64,000 bases of DNA from Falsiphaeobacter marinintestinus (GCF_007923355.1 NZ_VOGO01000002.1:434001-498000); one strand, 5' to 3'; positions 1 to 9,357 are shown, numbered from the stretch's first letter. The notes: generated by a model not told the origin, from the sequence alone. Numbers and translations are program-made.

Positions 1-645
1 TCAGTCCTTTGCTTGGGCCAGATGGTCCAGCATGCGGCTATAGTTTTCGACGCCTTGCGCTCCGGTGACAAGGTGGCGGCCATTGAACACAACTGCAGGC
101 ACGCCCTGAATGCCTTGTTTGATCCAGAATTGTTCAAGCGCGCGGGTTTCTTCGGCGAATTGCTGGCGTTCAAGCACGTCTAAAGCGGCATCCCGGTCCA
201 ACCCGATCTCGCCCGCGATATCGGCCAGAACGAATATGTCCGACAAGTCGCGCCGGTTGGTGAAATGGGCTGTAAACATCGCCATTTCCAGATCGTGTTT
301 GCGATCCATCGTTCCGGCCCAATGCAGTAACTGATGGGCGTTGAACGTGTTGTGCATCCGCATGTCTTCTGCAAACCTGAACGGAAACCCCAGTTCCTCG
401 CCAATCGCGGTCATCTGGTTGCGCGATTGTTCCGATTGTTCGGGGGTGGAGCCATACTTCTCGATGATATGCTCGCGCACATTCTGACCCTCGGCGGGCA
501 TGTTCGGGTTCAGTTCGAATGGGTGCCAATGAATCTCGTGATCGGCGCCCGACGCGTCCAGCGCCTGCGCCAACTGGCGATAGCCGATGATGCACCAGGG
601 GCACATCACGTCCGATACGATGTCGATGCGAAGTGTGTCTGTCAT
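1..645 (-). CDS. DsbA/FrnE-family thiol-disulfide oxidoreductase
   Basis: A 214-residue protein of the DsbA/FrnE/2-hydroxychromene-2-carboxylate isomerase superfamily, a thioredoxin fold with a helical insertion. The N-terminal strand is followed by the redox motif CPWC (residues 16-19), and the cis-Pro region is seen near the C-terminus as GIQGVPAVVFNGRHLVTGAQ. FrnE-like members act as cytoplasmic oxidoreductases or in polyketide tailoring, and no signal peptide is visible here, so a cytoplasmic thiol oxidoreductase is the safest reading. The ATG is preceded by an AGAGGATC ribosome site. The stop codon lies on the first bases of the window, so the gene is complete. Confidence 0.85.
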   Translation of the reverse strand: MTDTLRIDIVSDVMCPWCIIGYRQLAQALDASGADHEIHWHPFELNPNMPAEGQNVREHIIEKYGSTPEQSEQSRNQMTAIGEELGFPFRFAEDMRMHNTFNAHQLLHWAGTMDRKHDLEMAMFTAHFTNRRDLSDIFVLADIAGEIGLDRDAALDVLERQQFAEETRALEQFWIKQGIQGVPAVVFNGRHLVTGAQGVENYSRMLDHLAQAKD

Positions 646-766
646 GTGATCCTCTTACGTGCAGTTTTACATGGGGCGTTTGCGAAACGAAACCAGTTGC
701 GGCGTGCATATCAGCAAAACAGGGGCCGATGTCGGCCCGGGCGCGGGGCCCGAGCCGTTTACTCGG

Positions 767-1339
767 TCAGCTGGCTTGTTTCAGCCCATCGGCTTTTTGC
801 CATGCGAATTTTTCGAACACTTTGTCGACCGGTGTCTGGGCAAAATGGTTGGTGTAGTTCGACATCACCTTTTGCGACACACCCAGGATCACCTCAAGAA
901 TGTTGCGCTGGGTAAATCTCGCGTCAAGGAACGCTTGCGTGTCGGCCTCGTCCACAAAGCCACGGTTTCGCACAACCAGCAGAGTGAAATCGCGCAAAGC
1001 CTCCAGCTTGGCGGTGGGCAAGGGGGTCTCGTTGCGCAGCGCGTCTGTGATGGCGTCGTCGACCTTCATCATCTTGGCGATGCCAGTGTGGGCCGGAACG
1101 CAATAGTGGCAGTTCTGTTCGACGTTAACAGCCTGCCAGACAACGGTCTTTTCTTCGTCGGTCAGGCTGGTTGCCAGAAACTGCTGATGCGCAAAGTTGT
1201 AGGCGGCCAGCAGGCCGGGGGCCTCTGCCATAACACCGTGCAGACCGGGGATACGGCCGTTGCGCTTCAGAGATGTTTCCAGCAACGGCGTGGACTCTTC
1301 GGGGGCAGTGTCGAGGGTGTGGATGGTAAAGTCGGCCAT
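767..1339 (-). CDS. AhpD-like / carboxymuconolactone decarboxylase family protein
   Basis: A 190-residue all-helical protein of the AhpD-like alkylhydroperoxidase / carboxymuconolactone decarboxylase superfamily. The motif EQNCHYCVPAHTGIAKMM carries the CxxC pair and downstream His that act as a redox centre in AhpD-type peroxidase partners. The substrate is unknown. It is transcribed away from two palindromic operator-like sites (1387-1424), which suggests inducible expression under a TetR-family repressor, but no such repressor is adjacent. The ATG has an AGGA about 8 bases upstream. It is separated from the upstream DsbA-like gene by about 120 bases on the same strand. Confidence 0.85.
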   Translation of the reverse strand: MADFTIHTLDTAPEESTPLLETSLKRNGRIPGLHGVMAEAPGLLAAYNFAHQQFLATSLTDEEKTVVWQAVNVEQNCHYCVPAHTGIAKMMKVDDAITDALRNETPLPTAKLEALRDFTLLVVRNRGFVDEADTQAFLDARFTQRNILEVILGVSQKVMSNYTNHFAQTPVDKVFEKFAWQKADGLKQAS

Positions 1340-1386
1340 GGTTTCAATCCTGAGCTAAGTGGCGATGCACGTGACTTAGGGTACTT

Positions 1387-1424
1387 TGAGTGATTGCTCA
1401 ATGTGATATTTGAGTGATCACTCA
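1387..1424. promoter_or_regulatory. Two TetR-type palindromic operators upstream of the AhpD-like gene
   Basis: TGAGTGATTGCTCA (1387-1400) and the perfect 14-base palindrome TGAGTGATCACTCA (1411-1424) are spaced 24 bases centre to centre. This is the form of many TetR-family operators. They lie about 50-85 bases upstream of the AhpD-like start, in its probable promoter. No TetR-family gene is present in the window. Confidence 0.65.
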
Positions 1425-1467
1425 TTTGTGAGCCTGCACGCGCAGCGCCCTCGGACCCTCGTGATTT

Positions 1468-3426
1468 TCAGACTGGCCGGGATATGGTGACGCAAGCACT
1501 GGTGCCACGTCCTTTTTGCGAGGACAGCTCAAACCGGGCGCCATGCGCGCGGGCCAGGTCCGCAACCACCGCAAGTCCAAGTCCTGTGCCTTGAGAGTTT
1601 TCGCCAAGAGCATAGGGTTGCAATGCGTGGTCGATTTCTTCCGGGGTCATGCCTGCGCCTGTATCGTGAACCTCGATCCGGCATCCGTCTGACAGGCGGC
1701 GACACCCGATCAGAATACGGCCGGTTTCTGTGTGCTTTATCGCATTGGCGACCAGGTTCATCACGATCCGTGTCAGGGCGACCGGGTCGGTATCAAGTTC
1801 GGCGCTGCTGGGAACACAGCGCAGATCCAGCCCTTTGGCCGCCGCCTCTTGCCGGAACATCGCAGCGATGTTGTTTAGTACGATCGAGGCGGGAAAGTGT
1901 TCGATCGGGGCATTCTCGGTTGCTGCCTCTTGCTGCCAGTCGGCGTCTGGATGCGTGGCATCCAGGTTCTGGCGCACAAGCGTTTCCAGATAATCAAAGC
2001 TTTGGCCGATCTGACTGGCCGTGGTGCTGTCATCGCGGTTCATGTCCAGCATCGCCATCCGCAAGGACGCCAGCGGCTGGCGGATGTCATGCGCGGTCGA
2101 GGCCAGTTGCGCGCGGCGCGCTTCGGCCAGCCGGAGCGCGTCTTGCTGTTCCTTCTCGGCCGAATACAGGGCTTCGCTCAGTTCCAGTCGTTCGTGCGAC
2201 AGCCGGACTTCGGCCGCCAGAGCCGTGTCGCGCTGATCGCGCAGGGTTTCGTGGTGCCGGAAGATGGCCGAGGAAAACGACACCGCCTCGACCAGCAAAG
2301 AAATCTGACCAACGCGTCCGGCAATGTCCTGATCGAACAGCCCCGGGATCAGATACCCTGTCACCCCCATCAAGACCGAGACTGAGACCGAGGTCAGTCC
2401 CACCATAAAGAACCCGGCCCCCGGATGCCCCCGACGCAGGGCCGCGATGCCGGTGATAAGCTGAAGCACCGCGCACAGACCTGCATAGGCCAAACCGATG
2501 ATCTTGTACCAATCCTGATCCAGGAAGAAGAGCGATCCGCTAAGCCACAATACGTTGCCGGTGATGGCGGCAACAAGAGTGCGGTTCAGCACCGGATGAT
2601 TAACCGGGGCATCGACAAAGGCCCGGGCAAAGCCGGTGCCAAGCGCAACAACGACAAGCCCGATCAGGGCGACGGCCGAGCTGTTCCAATTGGGCGAATT
2701 GGGCCAGAGATAGGCAAAGGCATAGCCGTCGGTATGCGCCAGATACAGTGCTGATCCGGCCATATATCCCGCAAACCACATCGTGGGGCGGAACCCGACA
2801 CTGGTTAGATACAGAACGGTGATTCCCACGATTCCGGCCAAAATGCCCATGAGGGACCAATAGAAAACGTCTTCGCCCCGAATTCGGGAATAGAAAGCCG
2901 CAGGGGTTTCTATCCTGACCTGCAGCTGTGTCGACTGGTCTGATCGATACCGGATCAGCAGAGTGGCTTGGGTCTCGGCGGGCAGGGTCAGATCTGCGGC
3001 AAGGTTTCGGTAGTTTTCCGAGCGCGTCGAGAACGGATCTGTCGCAACGTTTTTGAGGATCGTTTGCGGGGATTGCCGGGGCAGGATCAGATAGGCCGTC
3101 ATCTCGGCGACATAGGGGACTTCCAGCGATAGCTTTCGGGTCTTTGCCTCTGCAGTCGGGTTCACGATTTCGGCCTTTAACCAGAACACGTCGCGGACAA
3201 ACCCAAAGTCGGCAAAAGGCCGGGCCAGAGGTTGAAATGTCTGGGCCAGAACAGAGTCGACTGAGAAAGCCCCTGTCGGATCGATCAGGAATTCGGCGTC
3301 GGGCAGGGGGTTCAGGTGAGCCTGCTCAATCGACTGCGCAGGTGCTGCCAGAACACACCCGGCTTGCCAAAACGTGGCGAGTGCCGCAAAAACAAGGGCG
3401 AACAGATATTTCGCAATTACTGCCAC
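1468..3426 (-). CDS. Sensor histidine kinase with 7TMR-DISM input domain
   Basis: A 652-residue membrane histidine kinase. Residues 1-27 form a signal peptide, about 30-180 an extracytoplasmic 7TMR-DISM (DISMED2) beta domain, and about 190-385 seven hydrophobic helices. A coiled linker leads to a HisKA domain with phospho-acceptor His446 in STAHDIRQPLASL, then a HATPase domain with an N-box (NLVANAIKH) and G-boxes (DTGAGM, GTGLGLAVV). Such DISM domains are thought to sense carbohydrate-like ligands. The start is GTG; the divergent response regulator begins 38 bases away, so the two form a likely cognate pair. The signal is unknown. Confidence 0.85.
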   Translation of the reverse strand: MAVIAKYLFALVFAALATFWQAGCVLAAPAQSIEQAHLNPLPDAEFLIDPTGAFSVDSVLAQTFQPLARPFADFGFVRDVFWLKAEIVNPTAEAKTRKLSLEVPYVAEMTAYLILPRQSPQTILKNVATDPFSTRSENYRNLAADLTLPAETQATLLIRYRSDQSTQLQVRIETPAAFYSRIRGEDVFYWSLMGILAGIVGITVLYLTSVGFRPTMWFAGYMAGSALYLAHTDGYAFAYLWPNSPNWNSSAVALIGLVVVALGTGFARAFVDAPVNHPVLNRTLVAAITGNVLWLSGSLFFLDQDWYKIIGLAYAGLCAVLQLITGIAALRRGHPGAGFFMVGLTSVSVSVLMGVTGYLIPGLFDQDIAGRVGQISLLVEAVSFSSAIFRHHETLRDQRDTALAAEVRLSHERLELSEALYSAEKEQQDALRLAEARRAQLASTAHDIRQPLASLRMAMLDMNRDDSTTASQIGQSFDYLETLVRQNLDATHPDADWQQEAATENAPIEHFPASIVLNNIAAMFRQEAAAKGLDLRCVPSSAELDTDPVALTRIVMNLVANAIKHTETGRILIGCRRLSDGCRIEVHDTGAGMTPEEIDHALQPYALGENSQGTGLGLAVVADLARAHGARFELSSQKGRGTSACVTISRPV

Positions 3427-3464
3427 AGGGCCTGCTTTTCGATGACGATCCGAGTAATTTTCAA

Positions 3465-4118
3465 GTGACGCTTACGTTGGAGACCGGCAAGAGCTGGACG
3501 GCGGTGATCGCCGACGATCACGCGATCCTTCGCAATAGCATTCGTGGGATTCTGGAAGGCCATGACGGGCTTTCGGTTGTTGCCGAAGCCTCGGACGGGC
3601 TGACCGCGATCAGCCTTGCACGCCAGCACATGCCCGATCTTCTCACGCTGGATATCGCGATGCCGTATGCCCAAGGCGTCGATGTGTTTCACGAGGTGCG
3701 GCGTTGGGCACCCGACACGCGTATTGTTATCTTCACGGGGCTGAGCTCGGTCGGGTTGATGAGCGAGCTGGTGGCCGCCGGGGTTGACGGGTTGTTTTCC
3801 AAAAGCGGTGACCCCGAAGCGCTGGCGCAAGCGATCCCGGTGATCTTGCACGGTGGTAAAGTCGTGGCCCCCGAGGTGCGCGCGATGCTGGAAGATGCGC
3901 CGCCTGCCCAAGGGCTGACCGCGCGCGAGGCGCAGATCCTGACATTGATTGCCGCTGGTAAGGCCAATCGTGAGATTGCTGAACACCTGGGCGTCAGCGC
4001 CAAGACGGTCGATAATCACCGCACCAACCTGATGCGCAAGCTCGGCGTCCATTCGGTCGCCGAGCTTTTGAGTTATGCCCTGCGCGAGGGGTATCTTGAG
4101 ACCGCGCGGTATCTGTGA
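3465..4118 (+). CDS. LuxR/NarL-family response regulator
   Basis: A receiver domain followed by a LuxR-type helix-turn-helix. The acidic pair DDH near the N-terminus, phospho-acceptor Asp63 in TLDIAMP, and the C-terminal LTAREAQILTLIAAGKANREIA plus KTVDNHRTNLMRKLGV are all typical of the NarL/FixJ group. No ATG precedes the conserved start. GTG at 3465 (217 residues) or TTG at 3477 are the candidates, neither with a strong ribosome site. It is divergent from the DISM kinase and is probably its partner. It converges on the RTX gene with only 11 bases between stop codons, which makes that gene a plausible but unproven target. Confidence 0.85.
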   Translation: MTLTLETGKSWTAVIADDHAILRNSIRGILEGHDGLSVVAEASDGLTAISLARQHMPDLLTLDIAMPYAQGVDVFHEVRRWAPDTRIVIFTGLSSVGLMSELVAAGVDGLFSKSGDPEALAQAIPVILHGGKVVAPEVRAMLEDAPPAQGLTAREAQILTLIAAGKANREIAEHLGVSAKTVDNHRTNLMRKLGVHSVAELLSYALREGYLETARYL

Positions 4119-4135
4119 CCCGATCAGGGTCACAG
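4113..4135. terminator. Shared hairpin across convergent stop codons
   Basis: CTGTGACCC (4113-4121) pairs perfectly with GGGTCACAG (4127-4135) around a 5-base loop. The arms contain the TGA stop of the response regulator on + and the TGA stop of the RTX gene on -. There is no U-tract, so this may be an mRNA-end stabiliser rather than a classical terminator. Confidence 0.5.
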
Positions 4136-7100
4136 GATAAAGTCCGACGCCGACCAGATGTCGGTGCTGCCCAGATAGATTTCGAAATCGCCTACCGCAT
4201 CGCCATCCTGATCGCCGGTCAGGATGAACAGTCCCGGTGAATCCGGGCGGATCGCGAGTTCGCCGGCCCGACCGGTAAAGTTGGCAACGCCTATAAAGAT
4301 GAACGCGTTGTCGACATTCGTGTTGGTGTTTGCGTCCATGCCAGACAGATCCACGATGTCTTCGCCCGCGTTAAAGTCGTAGAGATAGTCGATTTGACCA
4401 AATTCATTGACGGTGTCCGCGGCCGAGGAAAACACAAAGATGTCGTTGCCTGCGCCGCCAACGATAAAATCAGAACCTGCGCCGCCTTCCATCGTGTCAT
4501 TTCCGCCATCGCCATAGATTTGATCGTTGTCAGCGCCGCCGTACAAGGTGTCATTGCCGTTTCCGCCATACATGGTATCGAGCCCGTCGCCGCCAAACAT
4601 CGTATCGTTGCCGTCTTCGCCAGACATGGAGTCGCGCCCGTCGTTACCATACAACAGGTCATTATGGGTGCCGCCATTGATGTTGTCGCCACCGGCCCCT
4701 CCGTGGATTTCATCTGCACCCGCTTCGCCATAAATCAAATCTCCTAGGCTTGAGGAAAACCCGTTGGACGAACCTCCTACCTTGGTTAGGGGATCGCCGC
4801 CCAATGCATCCGCAAGGGTCGACTGGCCATAAATTTGATCAACCTGCCAATAGGCCATCAGGCCATCTGTGCCTTCAGGGTCGGACAGTGCCGTAAACGG
4901 CGTATTCTCCATTTCTAGATCGGTGAGGGCCTTGTCGTACATGCGGATATCCCCCATGGCCCCGATTAAGGCCTGATCGGGATCATAGTTGGCGTTAACA
5001 CCGTCCTGATCCTGACCAAACACCAGATGCCCGCCGGGCGTTAGCGGGGTAAGGCCGTCGGCATCTGTCACGCTCCAGATTTGTTCGCCGTCCAGATACA
5101 GGGCCAACGATCCGGTGGCGGTGTCCATGCTGATGGCCACACGGTGCGCGGTTCCATCGAACATGGTGCCGCCAGTGGCGTACCCGGTGTCAAAAATGAA
5201 CGAGTTGTTCACGATGATGCGCAACTGATCTGTGGCGCCTTCGGTGATGATCAGGAATTCATTGTGGCTGTCAGGAACGGCGTAAGACATCAAGGTATAT
5301 GACCCCTGACCCGTATCTGCCACGGGATCGGCCTTGACCATCATGTCGATGGTAAACGAACCGGCAGGGAAGGCATCATAGGTTCCGACCTCAAGCCTAC
5401 CGGTGCGCAGGTCGTCTCTGGGAGAATTGAAATAAATCATCTCAACCGGATCATCCACGTCCGCACCGATGATGACGTCGTTGCCATTGCCGCCGTAAAT
5501 CAGATTTTGGCCCTTGTTGCCGCTGATCTGGTCGGCCCCGTTGCCGCCGAAAATAGTGTCATCTCCGTCACCGCCTGAGATCACGTCGTTTCCGTCTGCG
5601 CCGTCGATGATGTCATCGCCGCCTTCGCCGCTCAGCAGGTTGCCGAACCGGTTGCCGGTCAGCGTATCGTCATTGCCGCTGCCCCGGACGGCTTCGATGT
5701 CGATCAGGGTAAAGTTGGCGGATGGTACGGCATCCGCCGGGCTGATGATGTTGGCTGTTCCTGCGGCCAGATCAACGTTCCAGGCCACGTCGAAATCCTC
5801 GACAAAGGTTTCGTAATGCACCGGGGTTTCGCCAAAGGCGGTCTCGTGAAGGTCCAGCGTATCAAAACCGCTGCCACCAAAGATGCGGTCGTTGCCCAAC
5901 CCGCCATGCAGCCGGTCATTGCCGCCGCCGCCTTGCAGGATATCGTCTCCCAGGCCGCCATACAGCGCGTCGTCGCCGGTGCGTCCGATCAGGATATCGT
6001 CACCGTTGAACCCGGCAATCAAATCGGTGCCGATCGTGCCTGTGATCCGGTCATCCGCGTAAGATCCGATGACGCTTTCGACGTCGGTGATTGAAAACTG
6101 GCGGCCATTCACGGTGCCGCGGCCACGGCCCAGATCCAGAACCAGCTCGTTCTCGATCCTGTTGAAAGCAGCAAGGTCATGCCCGTCGCCGCCGTCGATG
6201 TTATAGGCTGAACCTTGCGCCGCGCGGAACACGTCATCACCGGCCCCGGCCAGAACGGTTTCGACTCCGTCGTGAAGGGCGTTTTCGTCTGCGATCAGAT
6301 CATCGCCGTCTCCGCCGTCCAGCAGATCGATACCGGAGCCGCCCGTGATGGTGTCATCGCCACCATTGCCCTCAAGCGTAACGCCGACCGTCGACCCGTA
6401 GCGACCACTCAGGATATCATCTCCGGCGCCGCCATGAACGTGGATTTCCTGGTCGGCCGCCGCCCAGACCCCGCTTGCATTGTCGCCAAGAAAGATCTCT
6501 TCGATCCCGTGGATGAACATGGAATTGACCTTGTTCTCAGCTCCCGGAATGCTGGGCAGGTCGCCGTCATAGGCCTGCGCCGAGTTGTTGACCAGGTCGA
6601 TATACCAGGCGAGGTTCGATTGGGTCAGATCCAGGACATCCCATCCGCTGTCGCCGATGTCTTCGGCGTCCGCGAAATCGGTGATCAGGTTCAGCAGGCT
6701 GATATCGCGGGTGTCGAAACCGCCAAAGATGCCGCCTGTCTGGTCCTCTCGGTCATCTGGTGCAAAGGGGGCCGTGTCGCTCAGGATGACAAAGCGGTCA
6801 TCGCCAAATCCACCGACCATGATGTCGTCGCCTGAATAGCTGGTCAGAGTGTCATTGCCCGTGCCGCCCGCCAGAATTGACCCCTGCCGCGTCGCAACTG
6901 TTTCGCCGTCGACATCCAGCAATTGCAGATCGCTTTCGACAGTGGGTCGGAACCCGGTGATTACGTCATCACCCCCTGCGCCGTCTAGAATGGCGAAGTA
7001 AGATCCGGCCTGGATCGTGTCGTTGCCATCGGTCGCCAGCAGGTTCGAGATATTGACCAGCGTATCGACCCCAAAGCGCGGCTGGCCGTTTTCGTTCAGC

Positions 7101-9250
7101 TTGCGCACACGTCCGGTTGTCAGGTTAGCGTCGATTGCATCGGGCAGATCGTCAGCGGCAAACCGGTCATATGGCAGCATGTTGTCGATGATTTGTTGCG
7201 TTTCGCCCTCGAAGAGGACCGAAAAACCGCCGCCGTAAAACAGAAGGTCGTGATCCTGATATCCCAGAGATTCAGCCGAGTCGGCCATATAAGTGTCACG
7301 CCCGCGACCAGCGATATATACATCCAGCCCGACACCACCCGACACGACATCATTCCCGCGGCCTCCGTTCAGGATGTCGGCACCATCGGCGCCAATCAAC
7401 CGGTCGTTGCCGCCGCCGCCGACCACCGTGTCATTATACCCGCCGCCGTTGATTTCGTTCGCGCGACCGTCGCCAATAATCAGGTCGAACCCGTTGGACC
7501 CCACAATGTTCTCAACGCCTTGGATGTCGTCTGTCCGTTGCGCCAGAAGGCTGGCATCCAGGCTGAGATCCAGAATGACAGTCACCCCGTCTGAGGTGGA
7601 CGTCGGTTCCACAAACTCGCCAGAATAGCTGTAGGTGTCCGTGCCAAATCCGCCGCGTACTGTGTCATAGCCTTCATAGCCCAGCATGTAGTCATCGCCG
7701 GTCAGACCGTTCAGTGTGTCGTCCAGATTTCCGCCAATCAGAATGTCGTCGATGACCAGTTCTGACGGATTATCCGGGTCAGGCTGATCGCCGGTGATCT
7801 CGGTCGTGGGGGGCGTGGTGGTGTAATCGACCTGAATAGCCCGCTCCAACTGTTCATAGGTCCAGCTGATATCGCGGAAGACGAAGTATTCGACGTTATA
7901 CGTGGTCTCGGTGCCCAATGCGGTGCTGCCGCTGTCGATGAACGTGAGTTTCGCATCGTCTTCGGCCAGAAATCGGAACTGACCGAAATAGCCGTTGAAC
8001 ACCACCGCATCGACGTCATTGCCGCCGTCCAGATGGTCATCGCCCGCCCCGGCGAGCAGGATGTCATTGTCGTCGCCACCATTCAGCGTATCGTCACCGC
8101 TGCCCGCACCGATAATATCGCGCCCGTCGCCACCGTTCAGGGTGCTTTCGTTGAACAGGATGTTGTTGACCCCCATCAGGAAATCATCAGTGCCCGCGCC
8201 ATCGCGGAACAACTGCCCGACAATCCCGAGGGTGTTTTCGTTGACCAGACCGCTCAGCGCATTCGCCGCGTCCTGGGCCGCCGTGAAAATGCCGGGTTGC
8301 TCGCCATCGATGGGGCCAAAGACGTTTTCGAACTTACCGCTCAGATCGAACCCGACAGACAGGAAATTCGGCAGAATGTCGATTTCCGGCATCAAGTCTT
8401 CCAGCGGTTGCGACAGACGGTCGATCAGGGCCTCGATACCAAGCGCCTCCAGAATTGGGTCCAATACCGGAGAGACGACAGTGTCAAACACCCACTCGGC
8501 CGCATCGAGAACCCACTCGAATTCTTCCAGAACGTCGCCAACGGCGTTCAGCGGATTGACCAGAGAGGACACCGGATCAAGAACTGCAGAAATCTGGCTT
8601 GCGACTTTGTTCATGGCATCGGCGAACCCGTCCATGACGTTGATAGCTTCGATGACAGAGTTGGCCCCGTCTCTGACCTCGGCGATCTTTGAGGTCACGT
8701 CCTCAATCCCGGCGGCAATCTCGTCCACCGTGCCGCCTTCCCCCAGGACCGCTTCATAGGTTTCCAAAGCTTCTTCGGGCAGCATGTCTTCGGTATTGGC
8801 GAGTGTTTCGCTGGCTTCTGCCAGGCTTTCTTCGACCATGTCGATGTCATTGCGGGCATCCCACAACGCGACGCGTGCGACCTTGATGGCCGCGTCCATG
8901 ATCTTGACGACATTCTGGAAGGGCACGACGACGTCGGTTATTGTCCCGACTTGTTCATCAAGCTGCTTGGCCCGGTCCTTGATCTCTTCTGACAGGCTTG
9001 CGATGGGTTTTGCGATGGCCTTGAGCGGACCGAACTGCCCCATGACACCGACAATCAGATCCAGTGTCTTGGCGGTTTCGCGCAGCTTGAAGGAATCGTC
9101 TTTGACCTCTTCAATCGTTTTTTGTAACTTCTTGATTTCGCCAACAACTTTGCCCGCATTTTCAAGTAGCGCTTCTGCGTCAACAATATCCCCGCGCAGT
9201 ATGCTCAGTTGCTCAATGTAGCCGCCCAGTGCCGTTTCTTCACCCAACAT
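4130..9250 (-). CDS. Giant RTX calcium-binding protein with LamG-like domain
   Basis: A 1706-residue secreted-type protein. Residues 1 to about 350 are helical and coiled-coil-like with no signal peptide. From about 370 there are many glycine- and aspartate-rich nonapeptide RTX repeats of GGxGxDxLx type, in several blocks separated by beta-rich inserts. A LamG/concanavalin-like module lies at roughly 1285-1450, followed by more RTX repeats. The C-terminus resembles the serralysin (M10) C-terminal region and ends in SASDFIL, a hydrophobic type I secretion tail. No protease motif (HExxH) is seen. RTX proteins fold on binding Ca2+ outside the cell; an adhesin or surface-layer role is inferred. 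No type I exporter genes are nearby. GGAAGGAG precedes the ATG. Confidence 0.85.
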   Translation of the reverse strand: MLGEETALGGYIEQLSILRGDIVDAEALLENAGKVVGEIKKLQKTIEEVKDDSFKLRETAKTLDLIVGVMGQFGPLKAIAKPIASLSEEIKDRAKQLDEQVGTITDVVVPFQNVVKIMDAAIKVARVALWDARNDIDMVEESLAEASETLANTEDMLPEEALETYEAVLGEGGTVDEIAAGIEDVTSKIAEVRDGANSVIEAINVMDGFADAMNKVASQISAVLDPVSSLVNPLNAVGDVLEEFEWVLDAAEWVFDTVVSPVLDPILEALGIEALIDRLSQPLEDLMPEIDILPNFLSVGFDLSGKFENVFGPIDGEQPGIFTAAQDAANALSGLVNENTLGIVGQLFRDGAGTDDFLMGVNNILFNESTLNGGDGRDIIGAGSGDDTLNGGDDNDILLAGAGDDHLDGGNDVDAVVFNGYFGQFRFLAEDDAKLTFIDSGSTALGTETTYNVEYFVFRDISWTYEQLERAIQVDYTTTPPTTEITGDQPDPDNPSELVIDDILIGGNLDDTLNGLTGDDYMLGYEGYDTVRGGFGTDTYSYSGEFVEPTSTSDGVTVILDLSLDASLLAQRTDDIQGVENIVGSNGFDLIIGDGRANEINGGGYNDTVVGGGGNDRLIGADGADILNGGRGNDVVSGGVGLDVYIAGRGRDTYMADSAESLGYQDHDLLFYGGGFSVLFEGETQQIIDNMLPYDRFAADDLPDAIDANLTTGRVRKLNENGQPRFGVDTLVNISNLLATDGNDTIQAGSYFAILDGAGGDDVITGFRPTVESDLQLLDVDGETVATRQGSILAGGTGNDTLTSYSGDDIMVGGFGDDRFVILSDTAPFAPDDREDQTGGIFGGFDTRDISLLNLITDFADAEDIGDSGWDVLDLTQSNLAWYIDLVNNSAQAYDGDLPSIPGAENKVNSMFIHGIEEIFLGDNASGVWAAADQEIHVHGGAGDDILSGRYGSTVGVTLEGNGGDDTITGGSGIDLLDGGDGDDLIADENALHDGVETVLAGAGDDVFRAAQGSAYNIDGGDGHDLAAFNRIENELVLDLGRGRGTVNGRQFSITDVESVIGSYADDRITGTIGTDLIAGFNGDDILIGRTGDDALYGGLGDDILQGGGGNDRLHGGLGNDRIFGGSGFDTLDLHETAFGETPVHYETFVEDFDVAWNVDLAAGTANIISPADAVPSANFTLIDIEAVRGSGNDDTLTGNRFGNLLSGEGGDDIIDGADGNDVISGGDGDDTIFGGNGADQISGNKGQNLIYGGNGNDVIIGADVDDPVEMIYFNSPRDDLRTGRLEVGTYDAFPAGSFTIDMMVKADPVADTGQGSYTLMSYAVPDSHNEFLIITEGATDQLRIIVNNSFIFDTGYATGGTMFDGTAHRVAISMDTATGSLALYLDGEQIWSVTDADGLTPLTPGGHLVFGQDQDGVNANYDPDQALIGAMGDIRMYDKALTDLEMENTPFTALSDPEGTDGLMAYWQVDQIYGQSTLADALGGDPLTKVGGSSNGFSSSLGDLIYGEAGADEIHGGAGGDNINGGTHNDLLYGNDGRDSMSGEDGNDTMFGGDGLDTMYGGNGNDTLYGGADNDQIYGDGGNDTMEGGAGSDFIVGGAGNDIFVFSSAADTVNEFGQIDYLYDFNAGEDIVDLSGMDANTNTNVDNAFIFIGVANFTGRAGELAIRPDSPGLFILTGDQDGDAVGDFEIYLGSTDIWSASDFIL

Positions 9251-9344
9251 AAAACGCTCCTTCCAAAGAACCTCGGGTCATCCTGCCGCGAGTTTTGAGT
9301 AATGAATTTTCCCTAACTTCGCCTGAAACATGCATTCTGGAAAT

Positions 9345-9357
9345 AGGGTAATACCCT
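9345..9357. promoter_or_regulatory. Palindrome in the divergent RTX promoter region
   Basis: AGGGT-AAT-ACCCT is a perfect 5+3+5 inverted repeat, 95 bases upstream of the RTX start and 180 bases upstream of the divergent secreted-protein gene. The 9251-9537 gap is AT-richer than the flanks and should hold both promoters. The bound protein is unknown; the nearby LuxR-type regulator is one candidate. Confidence 0.35.

Noticed and set aside
1422-1613. A 63-residue frame at the end of the kinase gene
   Set aside because: It lies in another frame of the kinase gene's 3' end and covers the operator region; no start signal.
4130-9250. CRISPR-like or tandem-repeat appearance of the DNA
   Set aside because: The repetition is in-frame coding for RTX nonapeptides; units are not identical and there are no spacers.
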